From assembly GCF_040869035.1 (NCBI RefSeq), contig NZ_CP162100.1, positions 62,001-126,000 of the forward strand: a DNA stretch of 64,000 nt, read 5' to 3'. A program made the position numbers and the translations under genes. Of this stretch, positions 25,302 through 34,518 are shown piece after piece. A model generated the notes under the pieces. The model was not told the origin of the DNA and did not search any database. It worked only from the letters and a program-made list of their open reading frames with translations. The first letter of the stretch is position 1; each line of letters begins with the position of its first letter. The stretch comes from Vibrio sp. NTOU-M3. Lineage in GTDB: Bacteria; Pseudomonadota; Gammaproteobacteria; Enterobacterales; Vibrionaceae.

Positions 25302-27803
25302 ATGGATTTGACTGTGGGTTATCGAGTGGTACGGCTAACCGAACTGATGACATATGAGTTTGGACAGGTTGAAGGTGATATCGAAAGGCTAGACGAGAGA
25401 GCGTTGGGTTCTGCGTTGCCTCAGGGAATGAGCTATTCCCGTTTTGTGGACAAGCTGAAAAGTGGTGAGTTAGCTTTGTTGTCCGACTCTCCCTCTAAGC
25501 CTGTGATGCTCAGAGATGGAATGAGCAAATCGTGGAGTTTGTCGACGGAAGGGCAGGAGGCATTATCGCCAGAAGCGAAGAATGCCTACCTGTCTAGGAC
25601 AAGAATGTCTGGCGGTGCGGCGGGCGGTGCTGCACCAAGTCGAAACTCTGCTGGTTATATTCCCAACATTGAAGATACTTATGTTCCAGAGCCCGTAAAA
25701 CCTGATACCTCTGATGTTCCCCCTAAGCTCAAATACGAATATTGCTTTGAGGTTGCTTGTTCAGAAGAGACGTTTAGAAAAAGCGTAGGTTGTGCGTTTC
25801 AACTGGGCAAGACAAAACAAGAAGCCATGATTGGCCGCTGGCAGACGGAGCTCACTGAACACGGTACTAAATATACTGCTCACACTGCCTTTGATGAGCC
25901 GAAGAAACTGTTTGCGAAAGTGGCGGACAGCTCAATGGGTATCAGCGTACCTGACAGTGTGCAGGTCAAGCCGATAGGCTCAGGTGTCGTACGAGAGGCT
26001 TTTATACCAGTCATTCCATCTGTGCAGCTAGGAGAGCGTTTAGGGCTGCCGACTGAAGGTTATTACTACCACTTTTATAATGACCGCTTAGTTCAAGAGT
26101 ACAAGCTGCTTGGAAATGGTAAATGGGCATTCTACGCGACACGTTCAACCCACGAGCAGCTCAATGATGAGCAAGGCTACAACGTCTATCAAAGTGCCAT
26201 TCTAGTTTACTGGAAGCTCGAAGGTAAAGACGTTGAAAACCAACATCTGATTTATCTTGAACAGCCAATAACGCGAGAAGAGCTCGATAACCTCAATGAT
26301 AACTGGTTGGCTCAACATGGTATCAAAGTTGATATCAGCGAATTGCTTTCTGCACCAAAACAGCCTGTTGTAGAAAGACAAACCATTCAACCAGCGGAAA
26401 CGGAGAAAGCAGAGAGCAAACCAGAAACGCATACCGTTGGGGCGGACTCCAAAACCAACCAACGGGAATCATGGGGAGCCATTGCGGGGCAATATGGTTT
26501 GTCGGCGAAACAGTTACTTGATTTGAACCCTCAGTATGATGCTGATCCGATGACATTGAAGGTTGGTGATTCACTTATTGTTCAACGAGTGGAGCAAGCT
26601 CAGGATTCTCCAGAAAAAGAAACGTCGTTACCTCCGATCTCTCCTTGCACTTATAGTTGTTTAGTGAATACTCATTATACTTATTCGGAATCGCTCATAG
26701 CAGGAACGCCGTTTAAGGCAATAAACAGTGAGAGTCTATTCGCGAAAGAATTGCCTGTTGCAAACTTAACCACCATCACAACCGACTCTAAAGCAACGGA
26801 TTTTGGTAAGGCGGCTTTATTTGCGATTCCAGCGTATACAGCGACGACGAATCTTGGCATTCTCAGCTCTAGTACGACCAATACTATCGGAACGTGGTCG
26901 ATTTCAGGAGAAGCGTTGGCGGGCTTTGCTCGAATAGGCGGCTTTCTAGTTGCGGCCTTATGGCCCTCTCAGCTTAGTGATGGGACCTTAGAGGGCAATT
27001 CTAATGTATCTACTAGTGACACCACAACGATGCGCGTACGTTTCAATATGTACTTAGATGAGAATGGCAAGCAACAAGTGGTGGGTATCAAAACGGGTGA
27101 AGGCAGTGCATACGGTGATCGCGTTGCGAAACGTGAGGCGCTGCAACAAGGACAAAACTTTGTTGCGGAGCTAGACAGCGGCATTACTATAACGTGGACG
27201 CCCGATGGTTCAGCAGATGTGCTGACACCCGATACGGTGTTGCCTGAAAATGACCAGCTTGATGTTCACAATATCTGGGTTCGTCCTATCGAAGAGCATC
27301 AACAAGAGATCGGCACAGTTCTCTATCCAGAGGAAGATCTTGCCGAATATATTGTCACCTTCCCTGTTGATGCGGGACTGTCTCCTCTCTATCTGGTATT
27401 CAGGAAAACTGCGCGTGATGAATCTGGGGTAGTAACGGGTAATGGTGAAGATGTTACAGGTATATGGCTAGAGAGAGCTAGTGAAGGGTTAGGCTCTCCA
27501 GTTCCATCGCAAATTGCTGACAAGTTGAGAGAAAAGGAGTTCAGTAGTTTTGATGCGTTTAGGATGGCTTTTTGGATAGAGGTATCTGAAGACCCAATAT
27601 TAGCTCAACAATTTATTCCTTCGAATATAAAACGGATGAAAGATGGTAAGGCTCCCCGAGCAAGATTCAAAGATACGGTGGGTGGACGCCGTTCATTTGA
27701 ATTGCATCACCTCAAAGAAATTCAACATGGTGGGGATGTCTACAATGTTGATAACATAAGAGTTAATACACCTAAAAACCATATAAACATTCATAAGGGT
27801 TAG
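25302..27803 (+). CDS. LysM / pyocin-S / colicin-type HNH DNase toxin
   Basis: The 833-residue protein is modular. Residues 1-370 are an unassigned delivery region (GLPTEGYYYHFYNDR). Residues 385-430 form a LysM-like unit (WGAIAGQYGLSAKQLLDLNP, then LKVGDSLIV). About 500-715 is a pyocin-S type domain (NIWVRPIEEHQQEIGTVLYP, VTFPVDAGLSPLYLVF). The last 105 residues are a colicin E9/E7-type DNase starting GLGSPVPSQIADKLREKEF, with the HNH residues in SFELHH and TPKNHINIHKG. No signal peptide or TonB box is obvious, so delivery by type VI secretion is as likely as release as a bacteriocin. The partner immunity gene follows after 2 bases. Confidence 0.9.
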   Translation: MDLTVGYRVVRLTELMTYEFGQVEGDIERLDERALGSALPQGMSYSRFVDKLKSGELALLSDSPSKPVMLRDGMSKSWSLSTEGQEALSPEAKNAYLSRTRMSGGAAGGAAPSRNSAGYIPNIEDTYVPEPVKPDTSDVPPKLKYEYCFEVACSEETFRKSVGCAFQLGKTKQEAMIGRWQTELTEHGTKYTAHTAFDEPKKLFAKVADSSMGISVPDSVQVKPIGSGVVREAFIPVIPSVQLGERLGLPTEGYYYHFYNDRLVQEYKLLGNGKWAFYATRSTHEQLNDEQGYNVYQSAILVYWKLEGKDVENQHLIYLEQPITREELDNLNDNWLAQHGIKVDISELLSAPKQPVVERQTIQPAETEKAESKPETHTVGADSKTNQRESWGAIAGQYGLSAKQLLDLNPQYDADPMTLKVGDSLIVQRVEQAQDSPEKETSLPPISPCTYSCLVNTHYTYSESLIAGTPFKAINSESLFAKELPVANLTTITTDSKATDFGKAALFAIPAYTATTNLGILSSSTTNTIGTWSISGEALAGFARIGGFLVAALWPSQLSDGTLEGNSNVSTSDTTTMRVRFNMYLDENGKQQVVGIKTGEGSAYGDRVAKREALQQGQNFVAELDSGITITWTPDGSADVLTPDTVLPENDQLDVHNIWVRPIEEHQQEIGTVLYPEEDLAEYIVTFPVDAGLSPLYLVFRKTARDESGVVTGNGEDVTGIWLERASEGLGSPVPSQIADKLREKEFSSFDAFRMAFWIEVSEDPILAQQFIPSNIKRMKDGKAPRARFKDTVGGRRSFELHHLKEIQHGGDVYNVDNIRVNTPKNHINIHKG

Positions 27804-27805
27804 CG

Positions 27806-28060
27806 ATGAGATTACATGATAGGTTAGAAGACTATACCGAGTTAGAGTTTTTGGAATTACTGAACACTATTATCAGCGCAGAAGGTTCTGATGAATATCA
27901 AGATGAATTACTTGAAAACTTTATCGCGACAACAGAGTATCCAGATGGCTCAGATCTAATTTACTACCCTGAGAACCCTGAAGCTGGAACACCAGATAAT
28001 ATTGTTAGGATTGTCAAAGAATGGCGCTTGTCGCAGGGCTTGCCTTGCTTTAAGAGTTAA
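27806..28060 (+). CDS. Colicin DNase immunity protein (Im9/Im7-like)
   Basis: This 84-residue acidic protein has the Im fold landmarks: YTELEFLELLNTI in helix 1, TTEYPDGSDLIYYPENPEAG containing the paired tyrosines that contact the DNase, and IVKEWRLSQGLPCFK at the end. It binds next to the HNH site and blocks DNA access. Its start lies 2 bases after the toxin stop, so the pair is cotranscribed and made in a fixed ratio. Confidence 0.94.
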   Translation: MRLHDRLEDYTELEFLELLNTIISAEGSDEYQDELLENFIATTEYPDGSDLIYYPENPEAGTPDNIVRIVKEWRLSQGLPCFKS

Positions 28061-28074
28061 GCCGCTACGACTTT

Positions 28075-28475
28075 CAAATTGGTATTTTTTACCGCTGCTG
28101 GTGGCATTACTTTTTCTTCGATGGTTTCACAGCCTCTAGGCATTGTGATGGTTGTAAGAAGAAAGGTTGACGTAGAGCAGATAAAAAACAGATTAAGAAT
28201 CGACGTCTGTGGCAACAAGTAGATGAGCTGAATTCTAGGAAGTATGTCGAAGTCGAAAAGGTCAAAGCACACTCTGGCATTGAAGGAAATGAAAGAGCGG
28301 ATTCGTTGGCAACTGATGCAGCGAGAAGTGATATCTACTGACGCAATAATGCGGCTTGTAGGGGAATAACTACAAGCCGCTATTACCTGTTATTTGCGTT
28401 TTTCTAGATAACATATACCTGAAGGCGGATACGATGCAGACTAAGTATAGCTCCCAATGAGCTGATAGCGCGCGA
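28075..28475. repeat. Diverged copy of a remnant cassette (partner at 44.69-45.09 kb)
   Basis: This stretch aligns along its length with 44690-45085: TTTTTACCGCTGCTGGTGG against TTTTTACTGCTGCTGGTGG, then an RNase H tail, then a conserved hairpin and TATTACCTGTTATTTGCG. The first 70 bases encode, on the minus strand, the end of a protein like the small secreted one at 53.7 kb (ITIPRGCETIEEK against ITVPAGCEAIKEK). The hairpin GCGGCTTGTAG / CTACAAGCCGC at 28351-28380 is perfect. Confidence 0.7.
28160..28341 (+). pseudogene. RNase HI C-terminal fragment
   Basis: From about 28210 the frame reads RRLWQQVDELNSRKYVEVEK and continues KVKAHSGIEGNERAD to a TGA at 28339-28341, nearly identical to residues 103-142 of the intact RNase HI at 24.65 kb. 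The upstream half and start are lost, and the region before 28205 is out of frame. It is a relic from duplication. Confidence 0.85.
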
Positions 28476-28477
28476 AT

Positions 28478-29372
28478 TATATTTGTGATTCATAGAAATC
28501 CAACAAAGACTACAGCGGGTAAATATGTATGAAAAATGTATTGATGCAGGTCTCGTATGTCGATGCTGTGGTATTTCTAGACCAATATTACGTAAATGGT
28601 AGAATAGATATAGGCAGTGTGGAATCTCTGGATTCAAAAGCCAGAGTAAATGCCCTCATTCTTCTCCAGATGCCAAAATTACTAACGAACTATGAGCATT
28701 GATCCTTACGATGCGTGAGAAACGCAATGTAGGGGCTCGGCGTTTACAAACAGAATTAATCTGACTTCACCAAGTATACCTAAGCACCGCGACACTCCAT
28801 AAAGTTTTATCCGAAGCATCAGTCGACCCCATCGTAACTTACCGACGCAAAAAAAGATTTCCAAAGATATGAGCGTCCAATTCCTGGTGATAGAGTCCAG
28901 ATGGACACCTGTAAAATAGCGTCTGGAATTTACCAGTATACCGCTATCGATGACTGCTCTCGCTATCGGGTTCTAAGGTGCTACTCTCGGCGCACAGCAG
29001 CCAATACCAACGATTTTATCGTGGAAGATGATGCCATTTCATATCCAGCGTATTCAGACGGACAGAGGGCGTGAATTCTTTGCTGAGAAAGTCCAAAAAC
29101 AATTCATGATTTATGGGATCAAGTTTCGCCCAAATAAGCCTGGCTCACAACACTTGAATGGCAAAGTGGAACGCTCGCAGAAAACAGATAAAAGTGAGTT
29201 CTATCCGACCATAGATGCCTCTGTGGAGCAGGAAGAACTGGACCTGCTACTAGCTGAATGGCAACACGACTACAACGGGGAACGGCCCCACAGCTCGTTA
29301 AATGAGCTAACGCCGATAGACAGGATTACAAGCTCGATCTTCAGTTGGCTTTGTTGCGTAAATCGATGGAAC
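28478..29372 (+). pseudogene. IS481-family transposase remnant
   Basis: Fragments in shifting frames read, in order, GLVCRCCGISRPILRKW (HTH), REKRNVGARRLQTELI, VDPIVTYRRKKRF, PGDRVQMDTCKIASGIYQYT (first catalytic Asp region), AIDDCSRYRVLRCYSRRTAA, IQTDRGREFFAEKVQKQF (second Asp) and HLNGKVERSQKTDKSEFYPT (catalytic Glu), ending QHDYNGERPHSSLNELTP. This is a whole IS481-type DDE transposase. Several frameshifts and stops break it. No clear terminal inverted repeats were identified. Confidence 0.85.
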
Positions 29373-29424
29373 TAAATCCAAAGCTTACGATCTGATCGGC
29401 TACATTCATTTACTCTGTAGCCTC

Positions 29425-29577
29425 ATGCCTAAACCACGTTACAAAACAAGCGTGGAGAACTCGTGTTTTCAGTGACTTAGCCATCACAACGGCTCTGATG
29501 GTAAACCGTATCTTTTCCATGCCACTGCGTGCTTCGCAAGGCTTTATGGATCCCGTTTTTCAGCTTGCTCAGCTTCC
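29425..29577 (+). pseudogene. IS5-family transposase fragment
   Basis: An ATG at 29425 begins MPKPRYKT, the typical IS5 N-terminus. After an internal deletion the sequence reads [20 protein letters not shown] and [19 protein letters not shown], again IS5-type, and then runs directly into rpe coding sequence. It is about a quarter of a transposase and dead. Confidence 0.8.
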
Positions 29578-30186
29578 ATTTTGTCTGCTGATCTTGCTGG
29601 TTTAGGCGAAGATGTTGAAAATGTCATTGCAGCAGGTGCCGATGTGATTCACTTCGACGTAATGGATAATCATTATGTACCGAACTTAACCTTTGGTGCT
29701 CCGGTGCTTAAGGCTCTGCGTGATTACGGTATCACTGCTCCCATTGATGTCCACTTAATGGCAAAACCCGTTGATTTAATGATCCAGGGGCAAGTATGAT
29801 TACTTTCCATGTTGAGGCGTCCGAACACGTTGATGATCAAGGAGTGTGGTTGCCAAGCGGGTGTAGTGCTGAACCCTGCAACACCATTAAGCCATTTAGA
29901 TTACATCATGGATAAAGTGGATCTTATCTTGGTGATGTCTGTGAATCCTGGCTTTGGAGGTCAATCGTTTATTCCAGTGACGCTAGATAAACTGCGTGAA
30001 ATCAGACGACGTATTAACCAATCGGGGCGTGCAATTCGTTTGGAAGTCGATGGTGGAGTGAAAGTAAATAACATAAAAGAGATTTCTGATGTCGGTGCTG
30101 ACATGTTTGTAGCTGGGTCGGCGATTTTTGATAGCGAAGACTATCAGCAGACGATTGATGCGATGAGAGCGGAATTGTCTAAGTAG
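29575..30186 (+). pseudogene. rpe: rpe, ribulose-phosphate 3-epimerase, truncated and frameshifted
   Basis: Rpe interconverts ribulose-5-P and xylulose-5-P. The frame [20 protein letters not shown] begins without a start codon at the IS5 junction and runs to about 29797 ([13 protein letters not shown]). Small deletions then shift the frame twice before [19 protein letters not shown], after which the C-terminus is intact ([30 protein letters not shown]). This would be a second, island copy that once belonged to the sugar-acid pathway next door and is now inactive. Confidence 0.88.
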
Positions 30187-30211
30187 CGCCAACAAAGCTC
30201 TACAAGTAAAG

Positions 30212-30252
30212 GCTTGGTTTCCCTTTATTTTAAGGTGGCTCCAAGCTTTTTT
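30212..30252 (+). terminator. Probable terminator after the rpe remnant
   Basis: GCTTGG (30212-30217) pairs with CCAAGC (30241-30246), followed by six T. The loop is long (23 bases), so it is a weak candidate. Confidence 0.5.
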
Positions 30253-30428
30253 GTATCTCTCAATCTAGAATGAAGATTGCCTAGAAGAACCTTGAGATGT
30301 CGTTGGCTTCTTTTTTCTGTTACCAAACTAACGATTTGCTATTGTGTAATAAAACTACAGAAATTATTGACTTTAATCACATTTAGGAGGAAAATTAGCC
30401 ATAAATCACACAACAGTGAGAACGAACA

Positions 30429-30566
30429 ATGAATGCTACAGTAATCACAAACGAAAGCAGCAAAACATTAGTAAAACCTTCTGTAATGAATGAAGTTCTT
30501 TTCTTTGCAAAGTCTACGGCAATCATGGGTGCAATGATCCTACTTGTTGCTTCTGCTTGGGTTTAA
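30429..30566 (+). CDS. Possible 45-aa single-pass membrane protein
   Basis: The ATG at 30429 opens a 45-codon frame (MNATVITNESSKTLVKPSVM, then FFAKSTAIMGAMILLVASAW, stop) with one hydrophobic C-terminal helix. The ribosome-binding site is weak (GAG at about -12). It lies in a 540-bp gap otherwise empty of genes. Small size and lack of homology knowledge keep confidence low. Confidence 0.35.
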   Translation: MNATVITNESSKTLVKPSVMNEVLFFAKSTAIMGAMILLVASAWV

Positions 30567-30724
30567 TCTCAACAGATAAACACTAGCTAAGTGTGATCAG
30601 GGGTTATTCAATATCACCTACTGATACAACTTAGCTCAAGCTCAATTCAACCTCTCTTCACTTTCCTTGTACTTTCTTCAGTAGTCATGCTGATCTTTAT
30701 CTCTTCGTTATATTTAAACGCTAT

Positions 30725-31804
30725 TTAAGCGATTGATTTAGCTTGGTGCTTCACCACCGACCAATACAATACGACCATGCCGATATAAGCCAAAGCTGGT
30801 GCAACATAGCTCATACTCAGCGTAAATGTGTCAATTAAGCTCGCTTGTACAAAAGGCAATACAATTCCACCAATAGAACACATGATCAGAATCGCGGCTC
30901 CTTGTGAATTTTGTTTGCCAACAGCTTGAAGCGCTTGAGCATAAATGATCGGATATAATGTCGAATAACAAAGATCGACGACCAGCAGTCAATATCCTGT
31001 CCAAAGGTGATCAAATAGTAATGTAATGATACTGATAGCAATAGCAACCAAGCATGAACACAAAAAAGTGTGTGAGTTCAGGCGTTGGCCAAACTTGACA
31101 AACAACAAACGGCCAATAAACATAAAGAACCAATATGCAGCAATGATCTGGGTGGTCGAGATAAGCCCTAAATCGCCATATTTTACGTTTGTCAAGTAGG
31201 TGATAGTGAAAGTACCAAAGCTCACTTCAACATCAATGTAGAACAGAAGAACCAGAGCCAATTTTAAGAAAGGACGATTTTTCAATAACGTAAGCAACCC
31301 ACGCCAGAAACCAGTTAGCTGCTTAGGCTTAATATCAGGTATATCAATGCGCTAAAAAATACGAGTAAACCAAGGAAAAAGAGCGCGATCAGGAGAAAGA
31401 GAATGGAGACTTGCTCTGCATAATCACGCTTTTATCGGGTGCTGAAAGCAGAGACACATAAGGTGAGCGGACGACTTGAATTGTAGATAGCACCGATGCC
31501 ATTAATGAAATACCAAGCAAGGTGAGTGTTAAATCTTGTAAGCGGACTAAATAAGCTAGCACCAAACAGGTATTTAATATGCGGCGATAGCCGATTTTTG
31601 CCATTATGAATGACGTTGGAAGCGAGCGGTCACTCGAGTGATAAAAAACGCCATCGGAAACAGCAGTGCCATTTTATAGTCGAGAGCAAAAGCTTCTTTG
31701 TAGTAAGGAATGAGTGAGTTACTCGAGATGGTGATCAGTCCCCAGATAAAAAATATCAGAGACAGTAAAACCAGAGAGGCATCTTTTAACGGGAATACTT
31801 TCAT
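30725..31804 (-). pseudogene. MFS sugar transporter (FucP-like), frameshifted
   Basis: Starting at the ATG at 31804 the pieces read SLIFFIWGLITISSNSLIPY, then KIGYRRILNTCLVLAYLVRL after a shift, then LKNRPFLKLALVLLFYIDVE, and finally SIGGIVLPFVQASLIDTFTL to a stop at 30725-30727. The order and the A-K-I-G-Y-R loop fit an FucP-type sugar:proton symporter. About 360 codons remain of a usual 400-430, with at least two frameshifts. The TRAP transporter upstream would be the working uptake system for this operon. Confidence 0.82.
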
Positions 31805-31874
31805 AGTGATTCCTTGTGAATAGCGATAAAAAAGCAGAAGATCATCTTCTGCTTTTGAATAAAGGTGCTAGGAA

Positions 31875-32198
31875 TTAGTCACGCACAAAATTAATGTGGT
31901 GAACATGAATATTGTATTTTTCAATGATTACCTTAGTGGCGTGCATGCTTTTAATGCGAGCGTCAGAGTCGAGTGCTTCTGCCATTGCGGACTTACTCTC
32001 ATAGCTGTGCTGCATCATAAGTAGCAGGTTTTTATGGCTTTCTGCTTCAATCGCTTCAGGTTTATTAAGCGTTAAACCCTGATTATTCGGAAAAGTACGA
32101 ATGATCGGTGCGACTTCATTTTCCATGTATTGGTAGAAGTCTTGTTTTTGCTCTTCGGTTAAATCAGCTTCGAAAAATGCGGTGCGAAAAATAGTCAT
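31875..32198 (-). CDS. Small alpha/beta-barrel (ABM/EthD-like) hypothetical protein
   Basis: This 107-residue protein looks like a dimeric ferredoxin-fold monooxygenase or mutarotase-type domain: MTIFRTAFFEADLTEEQKQD at the start, a Met/His-rich middle (LLLMMQHSYESKSAMAEALD) and IHVHHINFVRD at the end. It lies 9 bases downstream of the epimerase gene in the diketogulonate operon. The role is unknown; a sugar mutarotase-like or protective function is only a guess. Confidence 0.65.
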   Translation of the reverse strand: MTIFRTAFFEADLTEEQKQDFYQYMENEVAPIIRTFPNNQGLTLNKPEAIEAESHKNLLLMMQHSYESKSAMAEALDSDARIKSMHATKVIIEKYNIHVHHINFVRD

Positions 32199-32207
32199 GG
32201 TCGCTCC

Positions 32208-33077
32208 TTATAGCTCAAAGCCAGATTGGCTCGCGATTGACTTCAAGGTTGCTTTCGCTTGTTTGATGTCTTCTAACCAGTTGTCATTTTGAGCCCACAT
32301 CTCGATCACTAGTGGTGCGCTGTAATCAATGTCTGCCAAGGTTTTGAAAATCGCAGGGAAGTCGACTTGGCCTTCACCAATCACAAGGTCTCGGAACTGA
32401 CCTTTACAGGTTTCAGAAACGCGCAGTGTGTCTTTTAAGTGCACTTGCACTAGGTGGTCACGGCTCAGCTTCAGCTCAGTACACACATCGTAATTCCAAC
32501 CAGAGATATTGCCGACATCTGGGTAGGCCATGAAGTAAGGAGATGGGATCTCACGTTTTAGTACTTCAAACTTGCTTAGCGAGTTGAGGTAAGGCGTATC
32601 CATGATCTCAACGCCCAGCATAATGCCAGCGCGCTCTGCCATTTTCGTTGCTTTCTTCATACCATCGATAAAGCGTGCATGTGTTTCAGCTGATTGCGGC
32701 TCGTAATACACGTCGTAGCCCGCCATTTGAATACAGCGGATGCCCAGTTTGTATGCAAGAGAAATCGCTTTCTCCATGATGATGAAAGACTCTGTGCGAA
32801 TCGCTTCATCCATAGAACCGAATGGGAATTTACGGTGTGCGCTTAGACACATTGATTGGAAAGGCATTTTATGCTTTTCACATAGGCGGCGAAGCTCGTA
32901 AATTTCTTCGTCTGACCAATCGAGACGTGCACGACGCTCGTCGGTCTCATCGACAGAGATTTCGACAAAGTCGAAACCAGCGTCTTTAGCATAAATAAAA
33001 CGTTCTTCCCAAGTGAGAGAAGCCGGCATTGCTTTCTCGTAAATACCCAATCTGAATTTGTTTTTAGAATCAAACAT
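32208..33077 (-). CDS. sgbU: L-ribulose-5-phosphate 3-epimerase (UlaE/SgbU)
   Basis: UlaE/SgbU converts L-xylulose-5-P to L-ribulose-5-P. The 289-residue TIM-barrel protein contains the family blocks LGIYEKAMPASLTWEERF, GFDFVEISVDETDERRARLDW, MCLSAHRKFPFGS, IQMAGYDVYYE and GVEIMDTPYLNS, with metal-site candidates Glu and Asp in EIMD and DVGN and His in VHLKDT. It lies between the IclR-type regulator and the 107-aa gene in the operon. Confidence 0.93.
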   Translation of the reverse strand: MFDSKNKFRLGIYEKAMPASLTWEERFIYAKDAGFDFVEISVDETDERRARLDWSDEEIYELRRLCEKHKMPFQSMCLSAHRKFPFGSMDEAIRTESFIIMEKAISLAYKLGIRCIQMAGYDVYYEPQSAETHARFIDGMKKATKMAERAGIMLGVEIMDTPYLNSLSKFEVLKREIPSPYFMAYPDVGNISGWNYDVCTELKLSRDHLVQVHLKDTLRVSETCKGQFRDLVIGEGQVDFPAIFKTLADIDYSAPLVIEMWAQNDNWLEDIKQAKATLKSIASQSGFEL

Positions 33078-33086
33078 TCTTTTTCC

Positions 33087-33845
33087 TTAAAAGAGTTGTT
33101 GTTCTATACGCGCCGTGATGTCTTGGATTTTGTTGGCAATTTCTTCATAGCCTAACGCTTTCATTTTTGGCGTTAGTGAAGAGACACTTACCGCGTATAC
33201 AGGGGATTTGTTCTTGTCGAAAATAGGGACAGCAACACAAGAAATGCCCGCTTCGTTCTCTTCATCATCGAGCGCATAACCGCGCGCTTTGATCTTGTCG
33301 AGAACATCGAAGAACTGAGATTTATCGAGAATCGTATTCTCAGTTAATGGCTTCATGGTGCTGACATTACGCTGCCAGTAGGTTTCGCGCACAGCGTCAG
33401 AGCTGAACGCTAGGTAGCATTTACCAGCAGCGGAGCAGTACATAGGAGAGTGCAAACCGACGTATGTGCGAGTACGAAACGCGGAATTTACCGGCTCAAA
33501 CTTATCTTTGAAGATGATGTTGTCAGCGTCAAAAGAGAGAAAGTTCACCGTCTCATTCACATCGTCGAGCAGCTCAGAGAGGTAAGGCTTAACAGTGCCA
33601 GTCACATCAGAGTTGATGGCTGCGTGACCTAGCTGAACTAGCTTCATTGTTAAGCGATACTCTTTGCCCGAGCACATTTGAGCAACATAACCAGAGGCTT
33701 CAAAGGTTGCCAAAATTCGGTGGACAGAAGACTTATTGAAGCCTGTCCCTTCAGATACTTTCTGTAGTGAAACGCCATTAGGATAATTCCCAAGGAATTC
33801 CAGAACAGTCAGTGCTTTAGACAACGATTTAATTTGCTCACTCAT
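33087..33845 (-). CDS. IclR-family regulator (YiaJ-like)
   Basis: This 252-residue protein has an N-terminal winged helix (ALTVLEFLGNYPNGVSLQKV, TGFNKSSVHRILATFEASGY) and an IclR effector domain (SAAGKCYLAF, DDEENEAGISCVAVPIFD). YiaJ represses the yiaK-S genes in E. coli and the same gene set surrounds this one, so it most likely controls this operon, though here it lies inside it rather than divergent from it. A candidate operator precedes the first gene at 41.96 kb. Confidence 0.9.
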   Translation of the reverse strand: MSEQIKSLSKALTVLEFLGNYPNGVSLQKVSEGTGFNKSSVHRILATFEASGYVAQMCSGKEYRLTMKLVQLGHAAINSDVTGTVKPYLSELLDDVNETVNFLSFDADNIIFKDKFEPVNSAFRTRTYVGLHSPMYCSAAGKCYLAFSSDAVRETYWQRNVSTMKPLTENTILDKSQFFDVLDKIKARGYALDDEENEAGISCVAVPIFDKNKSPVYAVSVSSLTPKMKALGYEEIANKIQDITARIEQQLF

Positions 33846-33852
33846 ATATGTG

Positions 33853-34518
33853 CTACCAGTGTTTACCTATTTCAGTGTGGAAATTTTCCGCAATATCACA
33901 CCCATTGCTTCCGGCTAAAGCGCGGCCAGCAATAAATGACTTTGCAGACAGATTCTTAAACAAATGCAGATCGTCTGGCACAATACCACCAGTTATGGAT
34001 AGTTCAATTCCTATATCCGATAATTTCTGCATTTTTATCAAATCTTCTTCGGTCCAGCTCACACCAGCCAGTTCAGCATCGCGTGAACGATGATAAATTG
34101 CTTGCGTAATACCCATATCGACCCAAGCGCGTGCGTCATCCATCGTCCAGTGGCCGTACAGTTCGATTTGTACTTCGCCGTTAAATTCATCGGTGACTTT
34201 CCTCGCTGAACGGATAGTTTCAATGTGAGCGGCTGCACTCACGGTTACCCAGTTGGCACCGGCTTCCATTGCTAGACGGGTCAAAATTGCGCTCGCATCG
34301 GTGATTTTCATATCACACACGATAGTGTGGTTTGGGTACTTTTCTCTCAGGATTCTTACGCTGTCTACACCGTTAGCAAAGGCCAGAATCGTCCCGATCT
34401 CAATCACATCGAGCTTGTCGGCGACGTGCTCAATAGATGCGAGTGCGGTATCAATATCCGTTGCATCAAGCGCCATTTGTAACAAAGGCTTAGATGGTTT
34501 TAGTAAGGACTTAGACAT
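33853..34518 (-). CDS. sgbH: 3-keto-L-gulonate-6-phosphate decarboxylase (UlaD/SgbH)
   Basis: This enzyme decarboxylates 3-keto-L-gulonate-6-P to L-xylulose-5-P. The 221-residue product shows the orotidine decarboxylase-like barrel motifs LQMALDATD, DVIEIGTILAFANG, TIVCDMKITDAS (catalytic Asp/Lys cluster) and ELYGHWTMDDA, ending SFIAGRALAGS. I start it at the ATG at 34518 (MSKSLLKPSKP), which overlaps the kinase stop by 8 bases. The ATG at 34614 would add 32 residues read from within the kinase gene. Confidence 0.92.
   Translation of the reverse strand: MSKSLLKPSKPLLQMALDATDIDTALASIEHVADKLDVIEIGTILAFANGVDSVRILREKYPNHTIVCDMKITDASAILTRLAMEAGANWVTVSAAAHIETIRSARKVTDEFNGEVQIELYGHWTMDDARAWVDMGITQAIYHRSRDAELAGVSWTEEDLIKMQKLSDIGIELSITGGIVPDDLHLFKNLSAKSFIAGRALAGSNGCDIAENFHTEIGKHW

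Noticed and set aside
28057..28272. 71-codon minus frame downstream of the immunity gene
   Set aside because: Only its end (PRGCETIEEK) resembles the small secreted family; the rest is antisense to the RNase H relic, so it is debris.
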